Source of the DNA: Terriglobia bacterium
GTDB taxonomy: Bacteria; Acidobacteriota; Terriglobia; UBA7540
Length of the DNA: 6,691 nucleotides
Direction: 5' to 3'
Assembly (NCBI GenBank): GCA_030040455.1
Contig: JASHTR010000361.1
Span: forward strand, 1-6,691
Under the pieces are notes generated by a model that searched no databases, was not told the DNA's origin, and saw only the letters and a list, made by a program, of their open reading frames with translations. This document shows, piece after piece, positions 1 to 5,739 of the stretch (the stretch's first letter is position 1; the number at the start of each line of letters is the position of its first letter). Position numbers and translations under genes: made by a program.

Positions 1-105
1 TTACCGGTCATTCTGAGGCAGCCGCAGGCGGTCCTCAACGAAGTGAAGGAAGAACCCCTGCATTGGCTTAGTATTATAAACACAAGTGTGCTTCGCTTCG
101 CTCAT
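1..105 (-). CDS. Small ORF (34 aa), probably spurious, inside the repeat
   Basis: Read on the minus strand, an ATG at 105-103 opens a 34-codon frame ending in TAA at 3-1. The peptide begins MSEAKHTCVYNT and ends RLRLPQNDR. AAGGGGA lies about 7 nt before the ATG and would serve as a ribosome binding site. The ORF starts 28 bp after the M23 peptidase stop, so it could be translated from the same mRNA. The whole frame is made of the interspersed repeat, and peptides ending in 'QNDR' are what such repeats encode by accident. There is no recognisable domain, membrane segment or signal peptide. I list it because start, ribosome site and stop are all present, but I think it more likely a repeat artefact than a gene. 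Confidence 0.2.
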   Translation of the reverse strand: MSEAKHTCVYNTKPMQGFFLHFVEDRLRLPQNDR

Positions 106-110
106 GAGAG
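7..110. repeat. Degenerate interspersed intergenic repeat (CATTCTGAG / GCGAAGCGAAG type)
   Basis: The segment starts with TCATTCTGAGG, continues through GCCGCAGGCGG and GAAGTGAAGGAAGAACCCC, and ends its first half with CTGCATT. A second, oppositely oriented piece (CTTCGCTTCGCTCATGAG, 91-108) reads on the minus strand as CTCATGAGCGAAGCGAAG, which resembles the same unit. Such CATTCTGAG...GAAGAACCCCTGCATT strings are familiar to me as high-copy intergenic repeats in Acidobacteriota and some other soil bacteria. Only one copy is visible here, so the repeat nature is recognition from memory rather than proof. It lies just downstream of the M23 peptidase gene. Confidence 0.5.
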
Positions 111-133
111 TTCCCCTTGATTTTTTCACCTTC

Positions 134-1033
134 TCAGCCGTGAAGAAACTTTGCGGGATTTACGGGGGTTCGGTGGACGAGAACTTCATAGTGAAGATGG
201 GGACCTGTGGTCCTTCCAGTCATGCCCACACTGCCAATGACTTGGCCTTGCTTTACTTCCTGTCCTTCAACCACAAAAATTCTGCGCAAATGCGCATACT
301 TGGTGGTGATGCCCCAACCGTGGTCGATGAGCACGTCGTTGCCGTATCCGGGCTCACCGGGTCCCGCATGAAGCACGATGCCGTCTGCGGCGGCGCGAAC
401 CGGCGTGCCTTCCGGAGCGGCAATATCGATGCCGGAGTGGAATGCGCCCTCGCCGCTGAAGGGGTCCAGCCGCTCGCCAAAACCGGCGGTCACTTCACCC
501 CGCACCGGCCAGAGATAAGGAATATCGGAAGGTTGCTCCAGAGGGTTTGAGAGCAGGCCGAGCACCGCCGCGCTGTGTGAAGGGATCATTGAAGCGCGCT
601 CGATCAGATTGAAAGCGTAAAGAGACGCGCTGTAGCCGGCAAGAGGATCGGCACCCACCGGCGCGTTGACCGTCCCAATGGGCGTTGGCGGCTGCTGTGT
701 CTTTCCGAACCCGTAAGTCACGGCGACTTCAGATGCCAGGGTTTCAAGGGAGGTCAGTTGCGTGTTCGTCTGATTCACCACCTTCTCAAGCAGGCGGTAC
801 TTGGTCCTTAACGCTTCACGGTCAGCCCGGACATCGTTGTAATTGGAAACCTTGAGCAGCATGCGCGCGTAGCTTTCTGTCAGCGCGGTAAGAGTGAAAA
901 GGCCAACGAGGCTGAGCGCCAGCACCACGTAGGCTGAATACTTCGGGATCCTGAGCTTCCAGGACCTTCCGTGCGGCCCGAGCAGAAGCAAGGTATAGAG
1001 CTTCGCTCTTTGTGTTTCACTGCCTCGTGTCAT
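134..1033 (-). CDS. Membrane-anchored M23 (LytM-type) peptidoglycan metallopeptidase
   Basis: This 299-residue protein is a zinc peptidase expected to cut peptidoglycan cross-bridges, or to act as a cell-wall hydrolase factor, outside the cytoplasmic membrane. A short basic cytoplasmic tail (1-32) leads to one membrane segment (about 33-55). A predicted coiled coil follows (about 65-100), then a Pro/Gly-rich linker, and the C-terminal M23 domain (about 174-297). The zinc and catalytic motifs are intact: HSGID (H199, D203), the YAHL histidine (H248) and HLH (H279, H281). The anchor plus coiled coil plus LytM layout is shared with MepM/NlpD/EnvC-like proteins, but I cannot assign one of those names. 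I chose ATG at 1033 over an adjacent in-frame TTG (1036) because AGAGG sits 8 nt upstream. The gene is divergent from the aminotransferase and has its own promoter candidate. All catalytic residues being present argues for an active enzyme rather than a degenerate regulator. Confidence 0.92.
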   Translation of the reverse strand: MTRGSETQRAKLYTLLLLGPHGRSWKLRIPKYSAYVVLALSLVGLFTLTALTESYARMLLKVSNYNDVRADREALRTKYRLLEKVVNQTNTQLTSLETLASEVAVTYGFGKTQQPPTPIGTVNAPVGADPLAGYSASLYAFNLIERASMIPSHSAAVLGLLSNPLEQPSDIPYLWPVRGEVTAGFGERLDPFSGEGAFHSGIDIAAPEGTPVRAAADGIVLHAGPGEPGYGNDVLIDHGWGITTKYAHLRRIFVVEGQEVKQGQVIGSVGMTGRTTGPHLHYEVLVHRTPVNPAKFLHG

Positions 1034-1041
1034 CAAACCAG

Positions 1042-1046
1042 CCTCT
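1042..1046 (-). promoter_or_regulatory. Shine-Dalgarno site of the M23 peptidase
   Basis: AGAGG on the minus strand lies 8 nt before ATG at 1033. It decides the start in favour of that ATG over the in-frame TTG one codon upstream. Confidence 0.6.
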
Positions 1047-1091
1047 TGCTGGCAAGTTCAGAAAATTTTAAGACGGAGACAAACAGCAAAA

Positions 1092-1120
1092 ATCCTAGCG
1101 GACTTAAAGGGAATTTTCAA
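1092..1120 (-). promoter_or_regulatory. Sigma-70-type promoter for the M23 peptidase
   Basis: On the minus strand, TTGAAA (1120-1115) and TAGGAT (1097-1092) are separated by exactly 17 nt. They match the consensus at 5 of 6 and 4 of 6 positions. Transcription would begin near 1085, giving a leader of about 50 nt to the ATG at 1033. Confidence 0.5.
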
Positions 1121-1130
1121 GGCCAAATGC

Positions 1131-1158
1131 AGTCTGGATATGTAAAATTAGTCTGTAT
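1131..1158. promoter_or_regulatory. Direct repeat AGTCTG(G/T)AT, candidate operator
   Basis: AGTCTGGAT at 1131-1139 and AGTCTGTAT at 1150-1158 match at 8 of 9 positions with a 19-bp period, close to two helical turns. They lie between the divergent promoter candidates, where a dimeric regulator could act on both. The binding protein is unknown and chance is not excluded. Confidence 0.25.
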
Positions 1159-1162
1159 TTCC

Positions 1163-1180
1163 GTCCAATTGGACTATAAT
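1163..1180 (+). promoter_or_regulatory. Palindrome GTCCAATTGGAC abutting a TATAAT -10 box
   Basis: The perfect 12-bp palindrome GTCCAATTGGAC (1163-1174) is followed without a gap by TATAAT (1175-1180), a consensus -10. No good -35 is seen 16-18 nt upstream of the -10, so the promoter may depend on an activator, with the palindrome as a possible binding site. It occupies the -35/-10 spacer, so a bound protein could equally block transcription. A start near 1187 would give the aminotransferase mRNA a leader of about 140 nt. Confidence 0.35.
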
Positions 1181-1226
1181 TAAGTAGTAAAGGATTCTTA
1201 GAGAAAAACGAGTTTTGTGATCTGTG

Positions 1227-1256
1227 TTTACTGCCGCTCCTGACAAACAGTATATT
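1227..1256 (+). promoter_or_regulatory. Second possible promoter for the aminotransferase
   Basis: TTTACT (1227-1232) and TATATT (1251-1256) are 18 nt apart, matching the sigma-70 consensus at 4 of 6 and 5 of 6 positions. It would give a leader of about 65 nt before ATG at 1328. It is an alternative or an addition to the TATAAT at 1175. Confidence 0.3.
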
Positions 1257-1266
1257 GCTGTTGGGG

Positions 1267-1320
1267 CAGAAGCGTGCTTTCTATCATGGGCCCGTAGCAG
1301 TTTTCACCGCGGCGCTTCTG
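1267..1320 (+). other. Inverted repeat in the aminotransferase leader
   Basis: CAGAAGCG (1267-1274) and CGCTTCTG (1313-1320) are perfect reverse complements with a 38-nt loop. Inside, TGCT (1275-1278) can extend pairing with AGCA (1296-1299) in an alternative fold. The right arm ends 7 nt before the ATG at 1328, so it could hide the ribosome entry region, which shows only a weak CGAG. An 8-bp match at this distance can arise by chance. Confidence 0.25.
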
Positions 1321-1327
1321 AATCGAG

Positions 1328-2503
1328 ATGTTCTCAGCACGCACCCGTTGGTCTCTGGCAGAGAATGAGCTGGCGAAGGCCCGGCAGCAAAGGGACCGGC
1401 TCGGCCTGCCCCTTTTTGACCTGACCGAATCAAATCCTACCCGATGTGGCTTTGACTACGACGAAAACGAGGTGGTCACAGCCTTCCAGAACCGGCAAAT
1501 ACTCCAGTATGGGCCGGACGCGCGCGGCCTCTATTCGGCGCGACTCGCCGTAATGGAATATTACGCTGACCGCGGAGTCGATCTTCAGTCGGAGCAGATA
1601 TTCCTCACGGCCTCGACCAGCGAAGCCTACTCATTCATCTTTCGCCTCTTGTGTGATGTAGGGGACAGCGTGCTCGCGCCGCGACCCGGCTATCCCCTTT
1701 TGGACTATCTCGCTTCTCTGAACGATCTTGTAGTGCAGGGTTACCCGCTTCACTACGACGGGCGCTGGCAGATTGACCGCGACGCCCTGGCTTCCGGTCC
1801 CGGCGAGCGCTCCCGAGTCCTCCTGGTGGTGCATCCCAACAACCCCACCGGCTCATTCGTCCACCCGGAGGAGGCGGATTATCTCGCCCGGCTGTGCGCG
1901 GAAAGAGGGATGGCTCTCATCGCCGATGAAGTCTTTGCGGATTACGCTCATCCCTCCTCCGCCGTTCCCGTGCGCAGCTTTGCGAAAGAAAACCGGGTCT
2001 TGACGTTTACTCTGAGCGGACTCTCTAAAACCTCAGGATTGCCCCAGATGAAGTGCGCGTGGATGGTGGTGACGGGTCCACCCGGCGCCCGATGCGAAGC
2101 CATCGCCCGAATGGAAGTGATCGCCGATACTTACCTTTCCGTCAGCACGCCAGTAGCGCTTGCTCTTCCTTCCTTGCTGGGGTTAAGACGCTCGATCGGA
2201 CCGCAAATCCACGGGCGCGTTCTTTCGAACCTCGCGTTGCTGGACCAACAGCTTGAGGCCGCTTTGCCCATCAGTCGCTTGCACATTGAAGGGGGGTGGT
2301 ATGCCATCCTTCGGCTGCCACGCCTTTCGAGCGATGAAGACTGGGCGCTGGTTTTTTTGCGAGAAGAGGGTGTGATGGTGCACCCCGGTCACTTCTACGA
2401 TTTTGCGGATGACGGATACGTAGTGCTATCCCTGCTGCCGCGCCCTGAGGTCTTTGCTGCGGGCGTAAAGAAGCTTTTCGCGCAAGTCCTGGCGCGATGC
2501 TGA
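1328..2503 (+). CDS. PLP-dependent aminotransferase, class I/II (fold type I)
   Basis: This 391-residue cytoplasmic enzyme should transfer amino groups between an amino acid and a 2-oxo acid using pyridoxal phosphate; the substrate cannot be told from sequence. Fold-type I landmarks appear in order: TESNPT near the start (33-38), RPGYP (119-123), HPNNPTG (169-175, with N172), the cofactor-pairing aspartate in ADEVF (D200), and the Schiff-base lysine in SGLSK (K234). Near the C-terminus are GGWYAILRLP and HPGHFYDF. The length is normal for the family. The ATG at 1328 has only a weak ribosome site (CGAG), but the N-terminus FSARTRW...LTESNPT resembles the usual start of a group annotated as alanine/aspartate aminotransferases in Myxococcota and Acidobacteriota, which supports it. 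Two canonical positions differ: DEVF has Phe where many relatives have Tyr, and the C-terminal arginine of the 'R-[IL]-S' motif appears replaced in YVVLSLL. As I remember them, both are typical of this subgroup. It is monocistronic and followed by a hairpin. Confidence 0.9.
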   Translation: MFSARTRWSLAENELAKARQQRDRLGLPLFDLTESNPTRCGFDYDENEVVTAFQNRQILQYGPDARGLYSARLAVMEYYADRGVDLQSEQIFLTASTSEAYSFIFRLLCDVGDSVLAPRPGYPLLDYLASLNDLVVQGYPLHYDGRWQIDRDALASGPGERSRVLLVVHPNNPTGSFVHPEEADYLARLCAERGMALIADEVFADYAHPSSAVPVRSFAKENRVLTFTLSGLSKTSGLPQMKCAWMVVTGPPGARCEAIARMEVIADTYLSVSTPVALALPSLLGLRRSIGPQIHGRVLSNLALLDQQLEAALPISRLHIEGGWYAILRLPRLSSDEDWALVFLREEGVMVHPGHFYDFADDGYVVLSLLPRPEVFAAGVKKLFAQVLARC

Positions 2504-2516
2504 ACAGAACAGAGGG

Positions 2517-2548
2517 GGCCACGGTCAGAGATTTTCTGGCCGTGGGCC
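2517..2548 (+). terminator. Hairpin after the aminotransferase, possible terminator
   Basis: Thirteen bases after the stop, GGCC-ACGGTCAGA (2517-2529) pairs with TCTGGCCGT-GGGCC (2535-2548). The stem has 13 pairs with one G-U wobble, one bulged G and a 5-nt loop. No T-run follows, so it is not a classical intrinsic terminator. It may stop transcription weakly or protect the mRNA 3' end. Confidence 0.45.
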
Positions 2549-2616
2549 TTGGAGGCCTTATGAGAAGGTCGGAGAAGGCGGCGATGTTACCATCACCGAG
2601 CTGGTTGAGGAAAAGT

Positions 2617-2636
2617 CGGCGGTGAGGACGCCGCCG
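2617..2636. repeat. GC-rich stem-loop, repeat-like
   Basis: CGGCGG (2617-2622) and CCGCCG (2631-2636) form a perfect 6-bp stem around TGAGGACG, followed by CTACATC. Sequences of the form TGTAGCGGCGGCGTCCTC are familiar to me as scattered intergenic repeats in Acidobacteriota and similar genomes. Only one copy is here, so this is a suggestion. It lies upstream of the kinase promoter. Confidence 0.3.
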
Positions 2637-2674
2637 CTACATCAAACTGACCCGCCATCGAAAATCAATAAGTG

Positions 2675-2703
2675 TTGCTTTTTGCCACACCGATTGCTAG
2701 AAT
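2675..2703 (+). promoter_or_regulatory. Sigma-70-type promoter of the kinase-regulator operon
   Basis: TTGCTT (2675-2680) and TAGAAT (2698-2703) are separated by exactly 17 nt and match the consensus at 4 of 6 and 5 of 6 positions. The expected start, 6-9 nt after the -10, falls at about 2709-2712, on or just before the kinase ATG at 2712. The transcript would be leaderless or nearly so. Confidence 0.5.
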
Positions 2704-2711
2704 CCGGCGTA

Positions 2712-4325
2712 ATGAAACTCGTCCAATCGGCGCGGCGATTAGGCCTTCAGACCAAGATTATCATTCTTTTCATCATTGCCGTGGTCTGCCTGTTGGCGGG
2801 GTCAACGTTCATTGCCACGTTCATGACGCGCCAGCCCGTTGAGGAGGAAGTTTACCGGAAGGCGCTGGCGCAGGCAAGGCTGGCAGCTCAGAACCTGGTG
2901 AACGACCAGGTGCTTCATAACCCCCACGATCTGGCCCGCCTTCTCCGCCAGACGCAGAAAGACGCTCCCGGGGTTCAGCAAGCGGATGTCTATTTGCATG
3001 AAGGAAACCATCCCCTGATTGCCACTACCGTGCCTTCTGGCTACCATCTGGAGCTTGATCGTATCCCGAACATTGAGAATACGCGGTGGGCCAGCGACCA
3101 CTTGAACGAGTTTGAACGTCCCAATGACAGTCAGTACACCATTGAAACCGACGACGGGAAATACTGGATTATCTCGACCCAGCTTGTCGAGCGTGGCGAA
3201 GCAGTCGGTTGCCTGAACTTGAAGGTCTCAAAGCTCCGGTCGGATGTCATCACGCAAAGGATTGTAGAAGGCAATTTTCTGCTGATGCTGTCGAGCCTGG
3301 TAGTGCTCATTTTGGTGATCCATGGTTTTTTTCTGAAGAGCGTGCGCGCGCCTGTTAAGGAAATGGTGCGGGTGATGGAATCGGCCGAGGGCGGCCAGCT
3401 TAATGTGCGGGCGCGAACGGGCAGCGAAGACGAGATCGGCCAGCTTGCGCGTCACCTGAATCGGATGCTCGAGCGGATCGAAAACTTTAACAACGAACTC
3501 GGGCGGAAGATCAAAGATGCCACCGCGGAACTCGAGCAGCGCAATCTCGAACTCACGCGCATTAATGAAGAACTGTTCGAGACCCGAAAGAGCCTTGCCC
3601 GCTCCGAGCGGCTGGCGGTGGCCGGACAACTGGCAGCGAGCCTGGCTCACGAAATCGGCACGCCGCTCAATTCCATCTCCGGGCACGTGCAATTGATGGC
3701 GCGGCGAAAGACGGGGGATGAGGCAACGGATCGGCGCCTGCCGATTATCCAAAAACAGATTGATAACATTGTTCGCACGGTCAAGCAATTGCTCTCCTGG
3801 ACGCGCAAATACGATCTCCACCTCGAGAGCCTTGATATGCGGCGCATTCTGGAAGAATCCGTTTTGCTTTCCTCGCCCGCCCTGGAGCTAAGGAAAATCC
3901 ATGTGAGGACGGATTTCCCGGCCGGGCGGCCCCGCATCTACGGTGATGTGGGGTATCTGCAACAGGTTTTCCTGAACTTGATCAACAACAGCATGGACGC
4001 CATGCCGCACGGTGGCTTGCTCCAGTTTCGGCTGATTTGTCCCGTCAATGGCGAGGACAGAGCCCTTGCGATTGAAGTGGAAGATTCGGGAGAAGGCATT
4101 TCGCCTGAAAATCTGACCCACATTTTCGATCCCATGTTTACCACCAAGCGCATGGGAACGGGGACGGGGCTGGGCCTCGCCATCTGCAACCAGATTATTC
4201 GCCAACACGGCGGTGCCATTGAGGTGGAAAGCAAACTGGGCCGTGGGACGCGCTTCCGGATCACTCTGCCTCTCGACTGCCGTGAGCGGGCTGAAGCCAG
4301 TGCGGCGGTGGCCGCCATCCTCTGA
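2712..4325 (+). CDS. HAMP-containing sensor histidine kinase (NtrB/ZraS-like)
   Basis: This inner-membrane sensor autophosphorylates on a histidine and passes the phosphate to the response regulator encoded next. From ATG 2712 it has 537 residues: membrane helix 1 (about 15-36), an extracytoplasmic sensor of about 150 residues that looks Cache-like, helix 2 (about 189-208), HAMP (about 209-262), a coiled coil, the HisKA dimer domain, and the ATPase domain. The H box is LAHEIGTPLN with H313. The N box is LNLINNSMDAMP with N426, G1 is EDSGEGI (D458), the F box is IFDPMFTTK, and G2 is GTGTGLGLA (482-490). HEIGTPLN is common in kinases paired with sigma-54 regulators, in agreement with the neighbour. 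A GTG at 2622 would add 30 residues, but they are unlike a signal or membrane start and overlap a hairpin and the promoter, so I prefer 2712. No Shine-Dalgarno is visible at 2712. The ligand is unknown. Confidence 0.93.
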   Translation: MKLVQSARRLGLQTKIIILFIIAVVCLLAGSTFIATFMTRQPVEEEVYRKALAQARLAAQNLVNDQVLHNPHDLARLLRQTQKDAPGVQQADVYLHEGNHPLIATTVPSGYHLELDRIPNIENTRWASDHLNEFERPNDSQYTIETDDGKYWIISTQLVERGEAVGCLNLKVSKLRSDVITQRIVEGNFLLMLSSLVVLILVIHGFFLKSVRAPVKEMVRVMESAEGGQLNVRARTGSEDEIGQLARHLNRMLERIENFNNELGRKIKDATAELEQRNLELTRINEELFETRKSLARSERLAVAGQLAASLAHEIGTPLNSISGHVQLMARRKTGDEATDRRLPIIQKQIDNIVRTVKQLLSWTRKYDLHLESLDMRRILEESVLLSSPALELRKIHVRTDFPAGRPRIYGDVGYLQQVFLNLINNSMDAMPHGGLLQFRLICPVNGEDRALAIEVEDSGEGISPENLTHIFDPMFTTKRMGTGTGLGLAICNQIIRQHGGAIEVESKLGRGTRFRITLPLDCRERAEASAAVAAIL

Positions 4326-4345
4326 ATCCCGGCGCTTTGAAGTTT

Positions 4346-5716
4346 ATGACTGAACCCGGCAAGGCAAATATTCTCGTGGTGGATGATGATGCGGACACCC
4401 AGGCCTTGCTGTGCGAGGTTTTGACTGACGGTGGATATCGGGTGGTCACTTCCAGCAGCGGGGAGGAGGCGCTGAAAATCGGCGAGCAGGAAGTCTTTGA
4501 CGTGATCATCAGCGACATGAAGCTGGGCCCGGACCTGAACGGGCTGGACGTGCTGAAAGCCTACAAGTCCATTCAACCCGGCTCGGAAGTGATTTTAATT
4601 ACCGCCTTTGGTTCGATGGAAACGGCGATCGAGGCCGTTAAGGCGGGGGCGTTTGATTACATCTCAAAACCTTTCAAGATTGATGAAGTTCTGCTGCAGG
4701 TCGGCCGCGCCCTCGAAAACCAAAGCCTGATCCGCGAGAACCAGAGCCTCCGGCGGCAGCTCGGCAGCCAGGCGCAACTGCCCAGCCTGGTGGGTCGCAG
4801 CCCGGGAATGCTCGAAGTTTACAAAAAGATCGCCATGGTCTCCGACTCGCGCTGCACGGTTTTGATCTATGGCGAGAGCGGGACAGGCAAAGAACTGGTG
4901 GCGCGCGCGGTTCATCATAACGGCCCACGTGCCGGCCAGCGCTTCTTCGCGGTCAATTGCGGAGCGCTGGCCGAATCGCTGCTCGAAACCGAGCTTTTCG
5001 GCCACACGCGCGGCTCGTTTACCGGCGCGTTTGAAGACAAGCACGGCATCCTTGAAGCGGCGAGCGGAGGCACCGTCTTTCTGGATGAGGTTTCGGAAAT
5101 GAGTTCGGCGCTCCAGGTGAAGCTGCTGCGGGCAATCGAAGACCTGGAAGTCCGGCGGGTCGGCAGCAATCAACTGATCAAGATCGACCTGCGATTTATC
5201 GCCGCAAGCAATCGCGTGCTGGCCCAGGTGGTGGAAGAAGGGAAGTTTCGCTCCGATCTTTACTACCGGCTCCGCGTGGTGGAGATCAACATTCCTCCGC
5301 TTCGGGAAAGAAGAGAAGACATTCCCCTGCTGGTGGAGCATTTTCTGAAGCGCTTCGTCCGGGAGCGCGAGCAGACGTTTTCGATTTCGACCCAGGCCCT
5401 TTCTGCGCTTTTGAGCTACGCATGGCCGGGGAACGTGCGCGAGCTCGAGAACGCGCTGGAAGCGGCGGTGGCCCTGAACCGCTCGGGAGTGATTACGCTG
5501 GAGGATTTGCCGCCGAAACTCAAGCCCGACAGCCAAAACGGGGACCACCTTGAGCAGCTCCATGCGGATCTCCCCTCGCTCGACGAGCTGGAAAAACGCT
5601 ATCTGGCGCACGTTCTCAAAGTGACTCGTGACAATAAAGCCCGCGCCGCCGGCATTCTGGGCATTAACCGAAAAACGCTTTATCGCATGGCCGAGCGATT
5701 CAAGTTGCGCATTTGA
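4346..5716 (+). CDS. Sigma-54-dependent response regulator (NtrC family)
   Basis: Once phosphorylated, this 456-residue cytoplasmic regulator should oligomerise and use ATP to open sigma-54 promoters. The receiver (about 7-120) has acidic residues D13/D14, phospho-acceptor D57, T86 and K108. The AAA+ domain (about 147-385) has Walker A GESGTGKE (176-183), the sigma-54 contact loop as GSFTGA (223-228) instead of the usual GAFTGA, Walker B GGTVFLDE (D247, E248), FRSDLYYRL with R302 and R308, and WPGNVRELEN (360-369). A Fis-type helix-turn-helix closes the protein (about 414-453, ARAAGILGINRKTLYR). After D57 the loop reads MKLGPDLNG, one residue longer than the usual xxMPxMDG. ATG 4346 is preferred; an in-frame TTG at 4337 would add three residues. 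GAAG about 6 nt before the ATG is a weak ribosome site. It lies 20 bp after the kinase, its expected partner. Resemblance to AtoC/ZraR/NtrC is general and the target genes are unknown. Confidence 0.94.
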   Translation: MTEPGKANILVVDDDADTQALLCEVLTDGGYRVVTSSSGEEALKIGEQEVFDVIISDMKLGPDLNGLDVLKAYKSIQPGSEVILITAFGSMETAIEAVKAGAFDYISKPFKIDEVLLQVGRALENQSLIRENQSLRRQLGSQAQLPSLVGRSPGMLEVYKKIAMVSDSRCTVLIYGESGTGKELVARAVHHNGPRAGQRFFAVNCGALAESLLETELFGHTRGSFTGAFEDKHGILEAASGGTVFLDEVSEMSSALQVKLLRAIEDLEVRRVGSNQLIKIDLRFIAASNRVLAQVVEEGKFRSDLYYRLRVVEINIPPLRERREDIPLLVEHFLKRFVREREQTFSISTQALSALLSYAWPGNVRELENALEAAVALNRSGVITLEDLPPKLKPDSQNGDHLEQLHADLPSLDELEKRYLAHVLKVTRDNKARAAGILGINRKTLYRMAERFKLRI

Positions 5717-5729
5717 AGGAAGCGCGGTC

Positions 5730-5733
5730 AAGG
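5730..5733 (+). promoter_or_regulatory. Shine-Dalgarno site of the radical SAM gene
   Basis: AAGG lies 6 nt before ATG 5740 in the 23-bp gap after the regulator stop, and fixes that start. A second ATG at 5735 opens only ATG-GCA-TGA, whose stop overlaps the real start. Confidence 0.5.
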
Positions 5734-5739
5734 CATGGC

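Noticed and set aside
86..550. Plus-strand 154-codon frame opposite the M23 peptidase
   Set aside because: It overlaps the catalytic domain of the peptidase in antisense and has no recognisable feature.
1355..1371. GG-N10-GC match (TGGCAGAGAATGAGC) resembling a -24/-12 sigma-54 promoter
   Set aside because: It is inside the aminotransferase coding region and the -12 half (GAGC) is poor.
1224..1424. 66-codon plus-strand ORF overlapping the aminotransferase start
   Set aside because: It is out of frame with the aminotransferase, has no ribosome site and has no recognisable content.
2537..2553. TGGCCGTGGGCCTTGG resembling a sigma-54 promoter before the kinase
   Set aside because: The GG-to-GC spacing is off by one, the -12 half is TTGG rather than TTGC, and the segment is explained by the hairpin.
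2560..2625. 21-codon ORF (starts MRRSEKAAML) with GGAGG 4 nt upstream
   Set aside because: The spacing is short, the peptide is basic and featureless, and it lies in repeat-like DNA upstream of the predicted kinase promoter, so it is not a leader of that mRNA.
3228..3821. Minus-strand open frame (197 codons) opposite the histidine kinase
   Set aside because: It is antisense to the HAMP and HisKA coding region, with low-complexity, His/Arg-rich content typical of a shadow frame.
4304..4316. Small hairpin GGCGG-TGG-CCGCC near the end of the kinase gene
   Set aside because: It encodes an Ala-rich tail, has only a 5-bp stem and no T-run, and need not have a function between two closely spaced genes.
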